Shown here in pieces: positions 1-9,101 of a stretch of 16,001 nucleotides of DNA (positions are counted from its first letter, which is position 1; each line of letters starts with the position of its first letter). Below the pieces are notes generated by a model. The model was not told the DNA's origin, did no database searches, and saw only the letters and a list, made by a program, of their open reading frames with translations. Where the stretch lies: assembly GCA_947480815.1 (NCBI GenBank), contig CANKEA010000005.1:1-16001 (forward strand), given 5' to 3'. The stretch comes from Caulobacterales bacterium. Its GTDB lineage: Bacteria; Pseudomonadota; Alphaproteobacteria; Caulobacterales; Caulobacteraceae. Both the position numbers and the translations under genes were made by a program.

Positions 1-97
1 CGCACTCTGACTCCAGCGCTGCCTCTACCAGAAGGCGACGGCCGCATGAAGGCGAACGATATCGAGACAGCCTCGACGCGGATCGGAACGCCCGGCC

Positions 98-946
98 TTA
101 GTCCCGCAGAAGCTCGTTCACGCCCGTCTTGGATCGAGTCTGAGCGTCCACCGTCTTGACGATGACTGCGCACGACAGGCTTGGCCCGCCCTTCGGGTCC
201 GGCAGCGAGCCCGGCACTACGACGCTGTAAGGCGGAACCTTGCCCCGATGCACCACGCCGGTAGCCCGGTCGACGATCTTGGTCGAGGCGCTGATGAACA
301 CGCCCATGGACAACACACTGCCCTCGCCGACGATGACGCCCTCGACCACCTCGGAGCGGGCGCCGATGAAACAGTTATCCTCGATCACGGTTGGATTTGC
401 CTGCAACGGTTCCAGCACCCCCCCGATGCCCACGCCACCCGAAAGGTGCACGCCCTTGCCAATCTGGGCGCAGGAGCCGACCGTAGCCCAGGCGTCGACC
501 ATCGAGCCCTCGTCCACATAGCCGCCGATGTTCACGAAGCTGGGCATCAGCACCACGTTCTTCCCCACATAGGCGCCCTTGCGCACCATGGCCCCCGGCA
601 CGGCCCGGAAGCCCGCCGCCTCGAAGCGGTCGGCGTCCCAGCCGTCGAACTTGTTACCGACCTTGTCCCACCAGGGGCCAACGCCGCCGCCGAGCGAGGG
701 AGCGCCGTGCATCACGCCATTGGCGTTGAGGCGGAACGACAGCAGCACGGCCTTCTTGAGCCACTGATGCACGATCCAGTCGCCGCCGGCTTTCTCGGCG
801 ACGCGGGCGCGACCGCTGTCGAGCAGCTCGATGGCCAGCTCCACGGCCGCGCGCAGCGGACAGGTGGTCTTGGGGCTCAAGGTGTCGCGCGCCTCCCAGG
901 CGGCTTCGATTTGCGTTTCCAGAACGGAGAGGTCGTGCGGGGTCAT
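98..946 (-). CDS. dapD: 2,3,4,5-tetrahydropyridine-2,6-dicarboxylate N-succinyltransferase
   Basis: DapD transfers succinyl from succinyl-CoA to tetrahydrodipicolinate in the succinylase branch of lysine and meso-diaminopimelate synthesis, in the cytosol. The 282-residue product matches the family length (about 275-285). An alpha-helical N-terminal domain (about 1-105) precedes a left-handed beta-helix of hexapeptide repeats (about 115-245), which is rich in G/V/I at regular spacing. The family block [16 protein letters not shown] lies at 148-163, followed by [10 protein letters not shown] at 171-180. The ATG directly follows the TAG stop of the upstream nucleotidase gene (TAGATG, no gap), so translation is probably coupled. 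It is the last gene of the minus-strand run that begins at rpmH. The 97 bases downstream show no recognisable gene. Confidence 0.97.
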   Translation of the reverse strand: MTPHDLSVLETQIEAAWEARDTLSPKTTCPLRAAVELAIELLDSGRARVAEKAGGDWIVHQWLKKAVLLSFRLNANGVMHGAPSLGGGVGPWWDKVGNKFDGWDADRFEAAGFRAVPGAMVRKGAYVGKNVVLMPSFVNIGGYVDEGSMVDAWATVGSCAQIGKGVHLSGGVGIGGVLEPLQANPTVIEDNCFIGARSEVVEGVIVGEGSVLSMGVFISASTKIVDRATGVVHRGKVPPYSVVVPGSLPDPKGGPSLSCAVIVKTVDAQTRSKTGVNELLRD

Positions 947-1615
947 CTAGGCGGTCTCCTTGACGCTTGCGGCGTTCAGAAAGGCGGTCAGGTCGGGCGT
1001 CACAAAGTTGATATGCGCCTCGTTTTCATCCTCGCGGCCGACCAGCACGGTGGTCATGCCCAGCGCGCGGGCGTGGATCAGATTCTTGGACGAGTCCTCG
1101 AAGAAGCAGGTTTGGGCCGGGTCGATCCCAAACATCGCCATCATTCGATCGTAGGTTGCAGGGTGCGGCTTGGGGATCAGGTCGCCCGACTGGATGTGGA
1201 AGATCCCCTCGAACCGGTGAGCAATGCCCAGCTTTTCCAGTACCCGCTCAGCGTGGTTGGCCGAGCCGTTGGTGAAGGCCAGCACGCGGCCGGGTAGGCG
1301 GGCAATCGCCGCGTCCAGGGCCGCATCCGGCGATAGCTGATGCAGCGGCAGATCGTGCACATAGTCGAGGAAGACATGTGGCGCTAAATCGTATTCGGCC
1401 AGCAGGCCGGGCAGGGCGGCCCCGTGGGTCTCGAACCAGCCGCGCTGGATCAACTTGACCTCGTCCTCCCCCTTGCCGGTCAATCGCACCAGAAAATCGG
1501 CAATACGCTGGCGGATCTCTGCCATCAGCCCGTTGTCGTGCGGGTAGAGGGTGTCGTCGATATCAAACAGCCAGGCGTCGACATGGCGCAGGTCCGCCCG
1601 GGCGGACGCCATCAT
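947..1615 (-). CDS. HAD-superfamily pyrimidine 5'-nucleotidase
   Basis: This is a haloacid dehalogenase-fold phosphatase of the Sdt1/pyrimidine 5'-nucleotidase family (222 residues), expected to dephosphorylate pyrimidine nucleoside monophosphates in the cytosol. All HAD motifs are visible: motif I FDIDDTLY at 17-24 (nucleophile D18, acid/base D20), motif II TNGS at 115-118, motif III lysine K149 in PKPHP, and motif [10 protein letters not shown] at 171-178. A helical cap fills about 25-100. It starts with two consecutive ATGs. Using the first, ATG overlaps the argB stop as ATGA (1612-1615), which favours coupled translation. The stop abuts the dapD start. The nucleotidase role is a family inference; the exact substrate cannot be read from sequence. 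Confidence 0.92.
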   Translation of the reverse strand: MMASARADLRHVDAWLFDIDDTLYPHDNGLMAEIRQRIADFLVRLTGKGEDEVKLIQRGWFETHGAALPGLLAEYDLAPHVFLDYVHDLPLHQLSPDAALDAAIARLPGRVLAFTNGSANHAERVLEKLGIAHRFEGIFHIQSGDLIPKPHPATYDRMMAMFGIDPAQTCFFEDSSKNLIHARALGMTTVLVGREDENEAHINFVTPDLTAFLNAASVKETA

Positions 1616-2511
1616 TTGCGGATCAAGGTCCCGGCCCCGTGCGGGGTGAATAGTTCCGTCAGCATGGCGTGCGGGCGCCGACCATCCAGAATGACAACGG
1701 CTTCAACCCCACCATCCACCGCAGCAATGGCGGTTTCCAGCTTGGGGATCATGCCGCCGGTGGCGACGCCGGTTTTGATCGCGTCGAAAGCTTCCGTCAC
1801 CGTCATTTCGCGGATCAGCTCGCCGTCCTTGTCGAGCACGCCCTTAACATCGGTCAGCAGCAGCATGCGCTTGGCCTTAAGGGCCCCGGCCACGGCCCCG
1901 GCCACGGTGTCGGCGTTGATATTATAGGTCTCGCCGATATCGGACACGCCGATCGGGGCGATCACGGGCACATAGTCCTGTTCGGCATGGATCAAGGCCT
2001 GGATCAGCTGCGGATCGACCCGCTTGGGTTCGCCCACAAAGCCCAGGTCCAGCGGCTGGCCATCTTTCATGCGCCGCGCCTTGGTCACGGTGATCAGCCG
2101 GCCATCCTTGCCCGATAAGCCCACACCGCGCACATCCGCCTCACGCCCGGCCAAGGTGATCCAGTTGGCGATTTCCTTGTTGATGGCACCCGAAAGCACC
2201 ATCTCGGCGACTTCCATGGTCGCTGCGTCGGTGACGCGAAGGCCGTCGACGAAGGTCGATTTCACCCCAGCCCGGTCCAGCATCCTGCTGATTTGCGGAC
2301 CGCCGCCATGCACCACGACCGGATGCACACCCAGCAATTTTAGCAGCACGGCGTCTGCGGCGAACTGGCGCGCGACCTCTTCCTCGCCCATGGCGTGTCC
2401 GCCATATTTGATAACCACGATCTCGCGGTCATAGCGCTGGATGAACGGCAGGGTCTCGGCCAAGGTCTTGGCCGTGGCCCAGCCGGCTTCCTCGATGTCT
2501 GGCGTGCTCAT
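1612..2511 (-). CDS. argB: acetylglutamate kinase
   Basis: ArgB phosphorylates N-acetyl-L-glutamate in the second step of arginine biosynthesis. The 299-residue amino-acid-kinase fold shows the phosphate-binding IKYGG (K35) at 34-38, the substrate loop HGGGPQI at 68-74, NINAD at 197-201 and GGMIPK at 252-257. The roughly 30-residue extension before the first strand (with [16 protein letters not shown]) resembles the N-helix of hexameric arginine-inhibited enzymes, so feedback inhibition is likely. The frame is open 40 codons further upstream, but that part is not ArgB-like and runs into engB. ATG 2511 has AGGGG (2520-2524) at 8-base spacing. It lies 40 bases after engB and overlaps the nucleotidase start by four bases. 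Confidence 0.96.
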   Translation of the reverse strand: MSTPDIEEAGWATAKTLAETLPFIQRYDREIVVIKYGGHAMGEEEVARQFAADAVLLKLLGVHPVVVHGGGPQISRMLDRAGVKSTFVDGLRVTDAATMEVAEMVLSGAINKEIANWITLAGREADVRGVGLSGKDGRLITVTKARRMKDGQPLDLGFVGEPKRVDPQLIQALIHAEQDYVPVIAPIGVSDIGETYNINADTVAGAVAGALKAKRMLLLTDVKGVLDKDGELIREMTVTEAFDAIKTGVATGGMIPKLETAIAAVDGGVEAVVILDGRRPHAMLTELFTPHGAGTLIRK

Positions 2512-2551
2512 GATTGAGGCCCCTAACCTTGCGGGGGGTTCGATAGCGGTT

Positions 2552-3205
2552 TCAGGTCGCGCAGGCCAGGGCGATCTCGGCCCGAAGTTGCGGCATGCCC
2601 GTGCCCTTCTCTGAGCTTGTGGCCAGCACACGCGGAAAGGCAGCAGCGCGCCGCGCCACGCCCTTGATGGTTTGGGCCATCACCTTGTCGACCTCGGCGG
2701 GTTTCAGCTTATCGACCTTGGTCAAGATGATCTGATAGGATACCGCCGCCAAGTCGAGCGCCTCAAGCGCTTCATTGTCGACGTTTTTCAGCCCGTGGCG
2801 GGCGTCGATCAGCAGATAGACCCGTTTCAGGGTCGGTCGGCCGCGCCGGTAGGCCCTGCCCAGGATTTGGAAATCCTTGGTGGTATACTTCGAGGCGCGG
2901 GCAAAGCCGTAGCCCGGAAGATCGACCAGGCGGATCTTGTCGTCGAGTACGAAGAAATTGACCTCGCGGGTGCGTCCCGGTTCGTTGGAGGCGCGGGCAA
3001 GGTATTTCTGCCCCACAAGCGCGTTGATCAGGCTGGACTTGCCCACATTCGAACGGCCGGCAAAGGCAACCTCGGGCAAGTCTGGCGGCGGCAGACCGTC
3101 CATCTTAACAGCCCCCATCATAAACAGGGCCGGACGCGCGAACACCACGCGCGCCGCCTCGATCGACCCCTCGTCGAACGGGGCTTCATCGGCGGGCGTG
3201 GTCAC
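2552..3205 (-). CDS. engB: ribosome-biogenesis GTP-binding protein YsxC/EngB
   Basis: EngB (YihA/YsxC) is an essential GTPase of the Era/Obg class acting in late assembly of the large ribosomal subunit. The 217-residue product carries G1 GRSNVGKSS at 50-58, the G2 threonine in PGRT at 76-79, G3 DLPGYG at 95-100, G4 TKVD at 162-165 and G5 SSEKG at 197-201. I place the start at GTG 3205. It overlaps the yidC stop as GTGA, and the residues after it (about 10-30, ending ARPALFM) fit the conserved EngB N-terminus. The open frame extends far upstream of this, but only as an out-of-frame copy of yidC. It lies between yidC and argB in the same transcription unit. Confidence 0.95.
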   Translation of the reverse strand: MTTPADEAPFDEGSIEAARVVFARPALFMMGAVKMDGLPPPDLPEVAFAGRSNVGKSSLINALVGQKYLARASNEPGRTREVNFFVLDDKIRLVDLPGYGFARASKYTTKDFQILGRAYRRGRPTLKRVYLLIDARHGLKNVDNEALEALDLAAVSYQIILTKVDKLKPAEVDKVMAQTIKGVARRAAAFPRVLATSSEKGTGMPQLRAEIALACAT

Positions 3206-5028
3206 CCTGAGGCCTTCTGGGGCTTCTTGCCGCTGAGGCGGGCAAGGACGCTGTCGATGGGATTGTCCACCTTGAAGCGCCGCATGATCACGTACTGCTG
3301 GATGATCGAGAGCACATTGTTCCAGGCCCAGTAGATCATCAGGCCGACGGCCACCTGAGACAGGGTGAAGGTGAAGATCACCGGCATCCACTGGAAGATC
3401 TTCTGCTGCATCGGGTCCGGGGCCGGTGGGTTCATGGCTGTGGTCAGCCACATGGTCACGCCATAGGCGACCCCGAGCAGGCCGACATGCAGCGGACCGT
3501 TCAGGAAGGTGCCGATCAGCGGAAGCAGGCTCGGATCGTATGGGATTAAGCCAAACAGGTTCCAGATGGTCGTGGAGTCGCGTGCCGAAAGGTCGTTGAT
3601 CCATCCCGCGAACGGGGCGTGGCGCATCTCGATGGTGACGTTCAGCACCTTATACAGGGCGTAGAACACCGGGATCTGGATGAGCATCGGCAGGCAGCCG
3701 GTCATCGGGTTGATCCGCTCGGTCTTGTAAAGCGCCATGATCTCCTGCTGTTGCTTGGCAGGATCGTCCTTGTAGCGCGCACGCACTTCCTCGATCTGAG
3801 GCTGCGCCTTGCGCATCTTGGTCATGGATTCATAGGACTTGTTGGCCAGCGGGAAGAACAGCAGTTTGACCGTCACGGTCAGCAGCAGGATGGCCACGCC
3901 GAAATTGCCGACTTGGGTGTAGAAGAAGTCGAGCAGGGTGAAGATCGGCCGGGTGAAGAACCAGAACATCCCCCAGTCCACCGCGAAGTCGAAGCGCGGG
4001 ATCTTCAGCTCTTTTTCATAGGCCCGCAGCATCGGCACGCTCTTGGCACCGGCAAACAGATGGGTAGTCTGGAACAGGGCCTGGCCAGGGATCACCGTCT
4101 TGGTGGCCCCGACGAAATTGGCGTCATAGATGTCGACGCCGCTCTCAGACACCACGCGATACTGCCCCGTGATCGGGGCCATCCCTTGCGGGATCAGGGC
4201 TGAGAGCCAGTATTTATCGGTGATGCCGATCCAGCCGCCGTTCGACGTATAGGACTTGGCTATGCCGTCCTTCTTCCACTTGGCATATTTCCACAGCCGG
4301 TCCTGATACTGGCTCGGGTTCTTGCCGTCGCCCAGGGCACCGACCGCACCTTCGTGCACCACGCCGTTACGAGCGATGTCTTTCGGCAGGCCCTGGCGCT
4401 GGATCGAGGCGTAAGGAGCCAGGGCGATCGGGGTGCCGCCCTGGTTGCTGACGCTGTCGGCGACGCTGAACATGAAAGACTTGTCGACGCTGATCACGCG
4501 CGCGAACTTCAGCCCCGCGCCGTTATCGTAGGTCAGGGTCACCGGCTTACCAGGCGACAGGACCGAGCCGCTCTCGACTGTCCATAAGGTAGCGGGGCCC
4601 GGCAGGCCTGGGACATTGCCACCCGTCCAGCCGAAGTCGGCGAACCATGCGTCTGCCGCGCCCTGCGGCCGCAAAAGTTCAACCGGCGTGGACTTCGGGT
4701 CGACCGTAACGCGATAGGTCTTCAGAAACAGGTCGTCGATGCGCGCGCCGCGCAGCGAGATAGAGCCAGCCAGAGCCGGGGTGTCGATTGTCACCCGCGG
4801 ACTAGCCGCCTTGGCCTGGTCGCGTGATAGCGTGGGGGCAACCGCCGAAACGCCGTTAGGTCCAAGCTGCGTATTGGTTTGCGCTACCTGCGCGGCCACG
4901 GTGCGCTGCTGAGCCAGTTCCGCCTCGCGCTTCTTCGAGGCCGGACCGAGCACAAAGGTTTGGTATACGATCAGGATCACCGCCGCGCTGACGACGAAGA
5001 TGATCGTGTTGCGGTTATCCTCTGACAT
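3202..5028 (-). CDS. yidC: membrane protein insertase YidC
   Basis: YidC/Oxa1 inserts and folds inner-membrane proteins, alone or with SecYEG. The 608-residue product has the Gram-negative form: an N-terminal membrane segment (about 8-27), an A/Q-rich linker, a large periplasmic beta domain (about 75-350), and the conserved core (about 365-585) with five further membrane segments. The core begins [16 protein letters not shown]. Its groove charge is K388, at the position where Escherichia coli has R366. The cytoplasmic coiled-coil hairpin is at about 397-435, followed by [16 protein letters not shown] at 440-455. A basic tail ([12 protein letters not shown]) follows the last segment. The start overlaps rnpA by 14 bases. 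yidD, often found between rnpA and yidC, is absent here. Confidence 0.98.
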   Translation of the reverse strand: MSEDNRNTIIFVVSAAVILIVYQTFVLGPASKKREAELAQQRTVAAQVAQTNTQLGPNGVSAVAPTLSRDQAKAASPRVTIDTPALAGSISLRGARIDDLFLKTYRVTVDPKSTPVELLRPQGAADAWFADFGWTGGNVPGLPGPATLWTVESGSVLSPGKPVTLTYDNGAGLKFARVISVDKSFMFSVADSVSNQGGTPIALAPYASIQRQGLPKDIARNGVVHEGAVGALGDGKNPSQYQDRLWKYAKWKKDGIAKSYTSNGGWIGITDKYWLSALIPQGMAPITGQYRVVSESGVDIYDANFVGATKTVIPGQALFQTTHLFAGAKSVPMLRAYEKELKIPRFDFAVDWGMFWFFTRPIFTLLDFFYTQVGNFGVAILLLTVTVKLLFFPLANKSYESMTKMRKAQPQIEEVRARYKDDPAKQQQEIMALYKTERINPMTGCLPMLIQIPVFYALYKVLNVTIEMRHAPFAGWINDLSARDSTTIWNLFGLIPYDPSLLPLIGTFLNGPLHVGLLGVAYGVTMWLTTAMNPPAPDPMQQKIFQWMPVIFTFTLSQVAVGLMIYWAWNNVLSIIQQYVIMRRFKVDNPIDSVLARLSGKKPQKASG

Positions 5029-5440
5029 GATTGGACCTAGGTTTTTCGAGCGGAGTCTGGGCGGGGGCGCCGGTGGAGCTGGCGAGGCTTATCAGCGCCC
5101 TTTTCATATCGTCAAGCAGACGGTCCCAAGCCCGGTCGGCGGCCCCCTGGCGTGCGATGAAAACATAGTCGCAGCCGCCTTGGCCCAGGGTGGGTAGTAA
5201 GGCGCGCGCGGCTTCGCGCAGGCGACGTTTGGCCCGGTTACGCGTCACGGCACCGCCCAAGCGCTTGGTTGCAGTAAATCCCACCCGCAAGGCATCTGCC
5301 TGCGGCGCGTGTTTGTCCGAAGGGTCTCGCTTGAGTTGCTGGCACAACACAGCCCCGCGCGGGACGGATTTGCCCTTGGCGGCGGCCAGAAACTGTGGCC
5401 TGCGGGTCAGACGCTGGATAGGGGTCGGGGTCTCTAGCAC
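5015..5440 (-). CDS. rnpA: ribonuclease P protein component
   Basis: RnpA is the protein subunit of RNase P, which matures the 5' ends of tRNAs. The signature is [10 protein letters not shown] at 67-76, preceded by the [14 protein letters not shown] strand-turn region at 52-65 that also belongs to the family. The product is 141 residues. The family is usually about 110-125, and the extra length is a hydrophilic C-terminal tail (about 120-141) whose last codons run into yidC. The start is GTG 5440, with only a weak ribosome binding site, and no ATG fits the N-terminus. The gene lies 27 bases after rpmH, the classical rpmH-rnpA pair, and the 14-base overlap with yidC suggests coupling. The tail may be a by-product of that overlap. 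Confidence 0.95.
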   Translation of the reverse strand: MLETPTPIQRLTRRPQFLAAAKGKSVPRGAVLCQQLKRDPSDKHAPQADALRVGFTATKRLGGAVTRNRAKRRLREAARALLPTLGQGGCDYVFIARQGAADRAWDRLLDDMKRALISLASSTGAPAQTPLEKPRSNHVRG

Positions 5441-5467
5441 AGGGACCCGCCGGGGGGTCGTTCGGCC

Positions 5468-5602
5468 TTAGGCCGTCAGCTTCTTGCGGCCCTGGGCGCG
5501 ACGGCGCGAAACGATCTTGCGGCCGTTCTTGGTCGCCATGCGAGTGCGCCAGCCGTGCCGGCGCGAACGCACTTTCTGGGAGGGCTGGAAGGTGCGCTTC
5601 AC
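5468..5602 (-). CDS. rpmH: 50S ribosomal protein L34
   Basis: This is a 44-residue, highly basic protein. It opens [18 protein letters not shown], continues [12 protein letters not shown], and ends GRKKLTA, which is the standard L34 layout and length. It begins with GTG, preceded by GGAG seven bases upstream (GGAGCTCTCTC-GTG). One oddity is tryptophan at position 18, where the near-universal motif is HGFR; here it is HGWR. It is the first gene of the rpmH-rnpA-yidC-engB-argB run, downstream of a sigma70-like promoter at 5661-5690. L34 is built into the large ribosomal subunit, and its pairing with rnpA is widely conserved. Confidence 0.96.
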   Translation of the reverse strand: MKRTFQPSQKVRSRRHGWRTRMATKNGRKIVSRRRAQGRKKLTA

Positions 5603-5660
5603 GAGAGAGCTCCAAATACGAAACGAGCCACGGCCGGAGGGCATGCGCAGCGAGCGGCGG

Positions 5661-5690
5661 TGAATAGGCGAAATGGGGCGGCAATGTCAA
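5661..5690 (-). promoter_or_regulatory. candidate sigma70-type promoter for rpmH
   Basis: On the minus strand a perfect -35 TTGACA (5685-5690) is followed after 18 bases by TATTCA (5661-5666), close to the -10 consensus. Transcription would start near 5653 and leave a leader of about 50 bases before the rpmH GTG. No other promoter of this quality was seen before dapD, so it may serve the whole seven-gene run. Position and match are seen; activity is inferred. Confidence 0.5.
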
Positions 5691-5796
5691 CCGGCGGCGG
5701 CTATTTCTACGCGAGGTTTGTGGGTTTGTTGCCAACCCTGCCGCCGCTTGGGTCAATCAGAGGGCCCATAAGCCCGGTTTTTCCCGCCGTTCACCA

Positions 5797-5811
5797 TTAA
5801 ACCGACCTTAA
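5797..5811. promoter_or_regulatory. CtrA-type box TTAA-N7-TTAA
   Basis: TTAA (5797-5800), seven bases, then TTAA (5808-5811): an exact match to the full CtrA recognition pattern known in Caulobacter and relatives. It is also a direct repeat of TTAAACCG at 11-base spacing, about one helical turn. It lies about 107 bases upstream of the rpmH -35 and 203 bases after the purA stop. The regulated transcript is unclear: rpmH on the minus strand, or an unannotated short transcript on the plus strand. Confidence 0.5.
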
Positions 5812-5957
5812 ACCGGATTTGCGACTGTGGGCTCCCTCACGTCTGAAAGACCGTCCCATGCGCTTGCAGCCTCTCGCCGCCCTGCCGGCGTATCGATCCT
5901 GCCACGGACTATCCTGGTCGTTAAGCTGTCCTACCGCTTAGGCGCGAGTGCTGAATA

Positions 5958-5990
5958 AAACCCTTCCGACGTCTTTGAATTTGAGGGTTT
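5958..5990 (-). terminator. possible weak terminator after purA
   Basis: On the minus strand AAACCCT and AGGGTTT form a 7-base inverted repeat around a 19-base loop, followed by TTATT. It starts about 24 bases after the purA stop. The stem is short, AT-rich and has a long loop, and nearby bases 6003-6011 offer a competing partner. Function as an intrinsic terminator is therefore doubtful. Confidence 0.3.
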
Positions 5991-6013
5991 GAGCTCTGTT
6001 ACGAAAGGGTTGG

Positions 6014-7300
<1,287 letters not shown>

Positions 7301-7310
7301 GGATACGACT

Positions 7311-7398
7311 CTCCCACCCGCCGGGTGGAAGTCTGCGGGCCCTTCGACGGGTGCTCGGCGCGCGGACATGAGTCAGTCCGGGGTCAGCACCCGGCGGG
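7311..7398 (-). promoter_or_regulatory. purA leader with alternative hairpins
   Basis: In the minus-strand RNA, an 11-base arm CCCGCCGGGTG (7388-7398) is perfectly complementary to CACCCGGCGGG (7317-7327), which directly abuts the GGGAG ribosome binding site (7311-7315). A second, exclusive pairing is possible: CGGGTGCT (7386-7393) with AGCACCCG (7348-7355), eight bases. The two stems share bases 7388-7393 and cannot coexist. This is the geometry of a leader that switches access to the ribosome binding site. It matches no riboswitch class I know, and GC-rich chance pairing is a real alternative. Confidence 0.3.
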
Positions 7399-7414
7399 CG
7401 GGCCTATACGCGGG

Positions 7415-8014
7415 CTAGAAGCTGTAGACAAGCCGTATGCCCGCATCGTCCAGGCCTTGGTTCTTGCCGTGGTGGAAAATCTGGCCGTTCGAGAGGTGGG
7501 TGTAGGAAAGCTCGGTGGCCAGCCTGTCGTTGAAACGGTAGCCCAGGGCGATCTCTGGATTGAACAGCATGCGAGAGCCGAAATCGATCCGCGTGAAGTA
7601 GAGGGTCCTGCGCCGCGCCAGTTCGTCGGGGGATAATCCTGGCACATTGGCGGGCGGCAGGCCCGCCTTGCCATCGGTGTAGCCCAGGCCGAAACCTGGC
7701 CGCAGATAGAGGTTTCCGACCAGGGTAATGGGCCAATTGAAGCCCATGGCCACGAAGTCGCTAGTCCGGTTGCTGTTAATCGAGACATAGGCGTGAGCCT
7801 GCGGCGCGCCCAGGACTTGCAGAGCGGTAATGCGCTTGCTGCGCAGTCCCAGATGGAGATCGACGCCATCCTCGCGCCCGGCAGCACCCATGCCCAGCGC
7901 ATTTCCGACGAAGGTCACGTCATGGGCATAGAGGCCCACGTACCATTGCTGAGCCAGGGCCGGGGAGGCGAAGGCGGCGACGACGCCGACCAGTAATGCA
8001 ACCTTCAGGTTCAC
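7415..8014 (-). CDS. pagL: PagL-like lipid A 3-O-deacylase, outer-membrane barrel
   Basis: The predicted 199-residue secreted protein resembles PagL/acyloxyacyl-hydrolase outer-membrane beta-barrels, which remove the 3-linked acyl chain from lipid A. A signal peptide (1-21, cleavage after PALA) is followed by alternating amphipathic strands and the typical C-terminal phenylalanine (LVYSF). The catalytic His and Ser are in YTHLSNG (H173, S175), followed by the family's N-x-G-L-D turn (NQGLD 185-189). The third catalytic acid of Pseudomonas PagL is not obvious; D189 or D190 could serve. I chose GTG 8014 because it gives a clean signal peptide and follows a G-rich ribosome binding site. The frame is open 30 codons further up without coding character. 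Family assignment is fairly secure; activity is inferred. Confidence 0.8.
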   Translation of the reverse strand: MNLKVALLVGVVAAFASPALAQQWYVGLYAHDVTFVGNALGMGAAGREDGVDLHLGLRSKRITALQVLGAPQAHAYVSINSNRTSDFVAMGFNWPITLVGNLYLRPGFGLGYTDGKAGLPPANVPGLSPDELARRRTLYFTRIDFGSRMLFNPEIALGYRFNDRLATELSYTHLSNGQIFHHGKNQGLDDAGIRLVYSF

Positions 8015-8121
8015 GAATCGCCCCCCTTTTTGCAGCCCTTCTTTGTAGCTGGCGTTAGACTCCAAACGGTTAAGCAGCAAACAGTTCCAACGATGTGACG
8101 ACACGGCTAGATTCCTCTCCC

Positions 8122-9099
8122 ATGAGCATCACGATCAAACACATTGAGGCCGCCGCGCTGCGGATCGCGCCCTTTGCCGTGCGTACGCCCCTGTTGGCCA
8201 GCGCGGGACTGGCCGAGGCCATCGGCGCATCGGCGGCCTATCTGAAGCCGGAGGTGCTTCAGGTCTGCGGCGCGTTCAAGTTCCGTGGGGCAATGAACCG
8301 CTTGGCGCAGCTCACACCGGCGCAGCGCAAGGCCGGAGTGGTGGCGTTCAGTTCTGGCAACCATGCGCAGGGCGTGGCGATTGCCGCCGGTATCGTTGGC
8401 TGTCCCGCTGTGATCGTGATGCCCAGCGACGCGCCGCAGATCAAGATCGACGGCACCCGCGCCGCCGGGGCGGAGATTCGCCTTTACGATCGTTACAGCG
8501 AAAGCCGCGAGGCGATTTCGCAGGCCATCGCCGTCGAGCGGGGGGCCGTGGTGGTCCCGGCCTTTGACGATCTCGATGTCATCGCTGGCCAGGGTACGAT
8601 TGGGCTCGAGATCGCCGATCAGGCAGCGCAGGCCGGTGGGCCGCTCGACATTCTGCTCTGTCCGGTCGGGGGCGGCGGGCTGATCGCTGGGACGTCGCTG
8701 GCCCTGGCCGACCGTTCGCCGGGAACCCAGGTTTGGGGCGTCGAGCCTGCCGGATTCGACGATACGGCCCGTTCTCTGGCTGCGCAGGAGCGGCTGGGTA
8801 ATTCCAGTGGCGGTTCGACCCTGTGCGACTCGCTAATGTCGCCCATGCCGGGTTTGTCCACCTTCGCCATTAATCAAGAGACCCTGGCCGGCGTGCTGAC
8901 CGTGACGGACGCCGAGGTGAAGGCCGCAATGCGGTTCGCCTTCGAGCGCTTCAAGCTGGTGGTCGAACCGGGCGGCTCGGTCGGTCTGGCAGCGGCCCTC
9001 GCCGGCAAACTCGACTTGAGCGGCAAGCGGGTGGGCATTGTCCTTAGCGGCGGTAATGTTGATCCAGGTCAGTTCGCGCAGATCCTGGCTGAGGGCTGA
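8122..9099 (+). CDS. threonine/serine dehydratase (PLP-dependent)
   Basis: This is a fold-type II pyridoxal-phosphate enzyme of 325 residues, of the catabolic threonine dehydratase/serine racemase type. It converts threonine to 2-oxobutyrate, or serine to pyruvate, with loss of ammonia. The Schiff-base lysine is K53 in AFKFRGA (51-57), SSGNHAQG is at 78-85, the glycine-rich phosphate loop PVGGGGLIAG at 181-190, and the terminal SGGN at 309-312. There is no C-terminal ACT-like regulatory domain, so the valine/isoleucine control of biosynthetic IlvA is not expected. The start is ATG 8122; GTG 8095 in the same frame is possible, and neither has a strong ribosome binding site. It is divergent from the pagL-like gene across 107 bases. 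The cysteine-rich reading frame begins two bases after its stop. Confidence 0.9.
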   Translation: MSITIKHIEAAALRIAPFAVRTPLLASAGLAEAIGASAAYLKPEVLQVCGAFKFRGAMNRLAQLTPAQRKAGVVAFSSGNHAQGVAIAAGIVGCPAVIVMPSDAPQIKIDGTRAAGAEIRLYDRYSESREAISQAIAVERGAVVVPAFDDLDVIAGQGTIGLEIADQAAQAGGPLDILLCPVGGGGLIAGTSLALADRSPGTQVWGVEPAGFDDTARSLAAQERLGNSSGGSTLCDSLMSPMPGLSTFAINQETLAGVLTVTDAEVKAAMRFAFERFKLVVEPGGSVGLAAALAGKLDLSGKRVGIVLSGGNVDPGQFAQILAEG

Positions 9100-9101
9100 G
9101 C

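Larger units (their letters stand above)
5603..6013. other. intergenic region between purA and rpmH
   Basis: This 411-base gap holds the rpmH promoter (5661-5690), the CtrA-type box (5797-5811) and an imperfect hairpin just after purA (5958-5990). The only plus-strand reading of note is a 27-codon frame starting at 5858, which has no ribosome binding site and is not supported. No tRNA, DnaA-box cluster or longer gene was seen. About 150 bases (5812-5957) remain unexplained and could hold a small RNA. Confidence 0.7.

Noticed and set aside
1..97. Possible gene fragment at the left edge
   Set aside because: Short open frames exist on both strands but are too brief to show any motif, and no terminator hairpin with a T tract after dapD is evident.
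248..1297. A long (349-codon) plus-strand open frame opposite dapD and the nucleotidase gene
   Set aside because: It is antisense to two genes with complete family motifs, is histidine/glycine-rich in the manner of a reversed GC-rich gene, and has no recognisable domain. Similar antisense frames opposite yidC, purA, ftsY and engB were dropped for the same reason.
1882..1905. Two exact tandem copies of a 12-base unit in argB
   Set aside because: It encodes the repeated V-A-G-A of the normal ArgB helix after NINAD; this is ordinary conserved sequence, not an expanding repeat.
5238..5756. A 172-codon minus-strand frame across rnpA and rpmH
   Set aside because: It reads the same strand as rnpA and rpmH in another phase; both real genes have clear motifs, and the frame has low-complexity composition.
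5858..5941. A 27-codon plus-strand frame downstream of the CtrA-type box
   Set aside because: It has no ribosome binding site, contains scattered cysteines and tryptophans, and shows no sign of coding bias. A non-coding transcript is the better alternative if anything is made here.
5603..6013. A replication origin near rpmH-rnpA
   Set aside because: This gene pair flanks the origin in many bacteria, but there is no dnaA, no cluster of TTATCCACA-like boxes and no AT-rich unwinding stretch here. One CtrA box alone is not enough.
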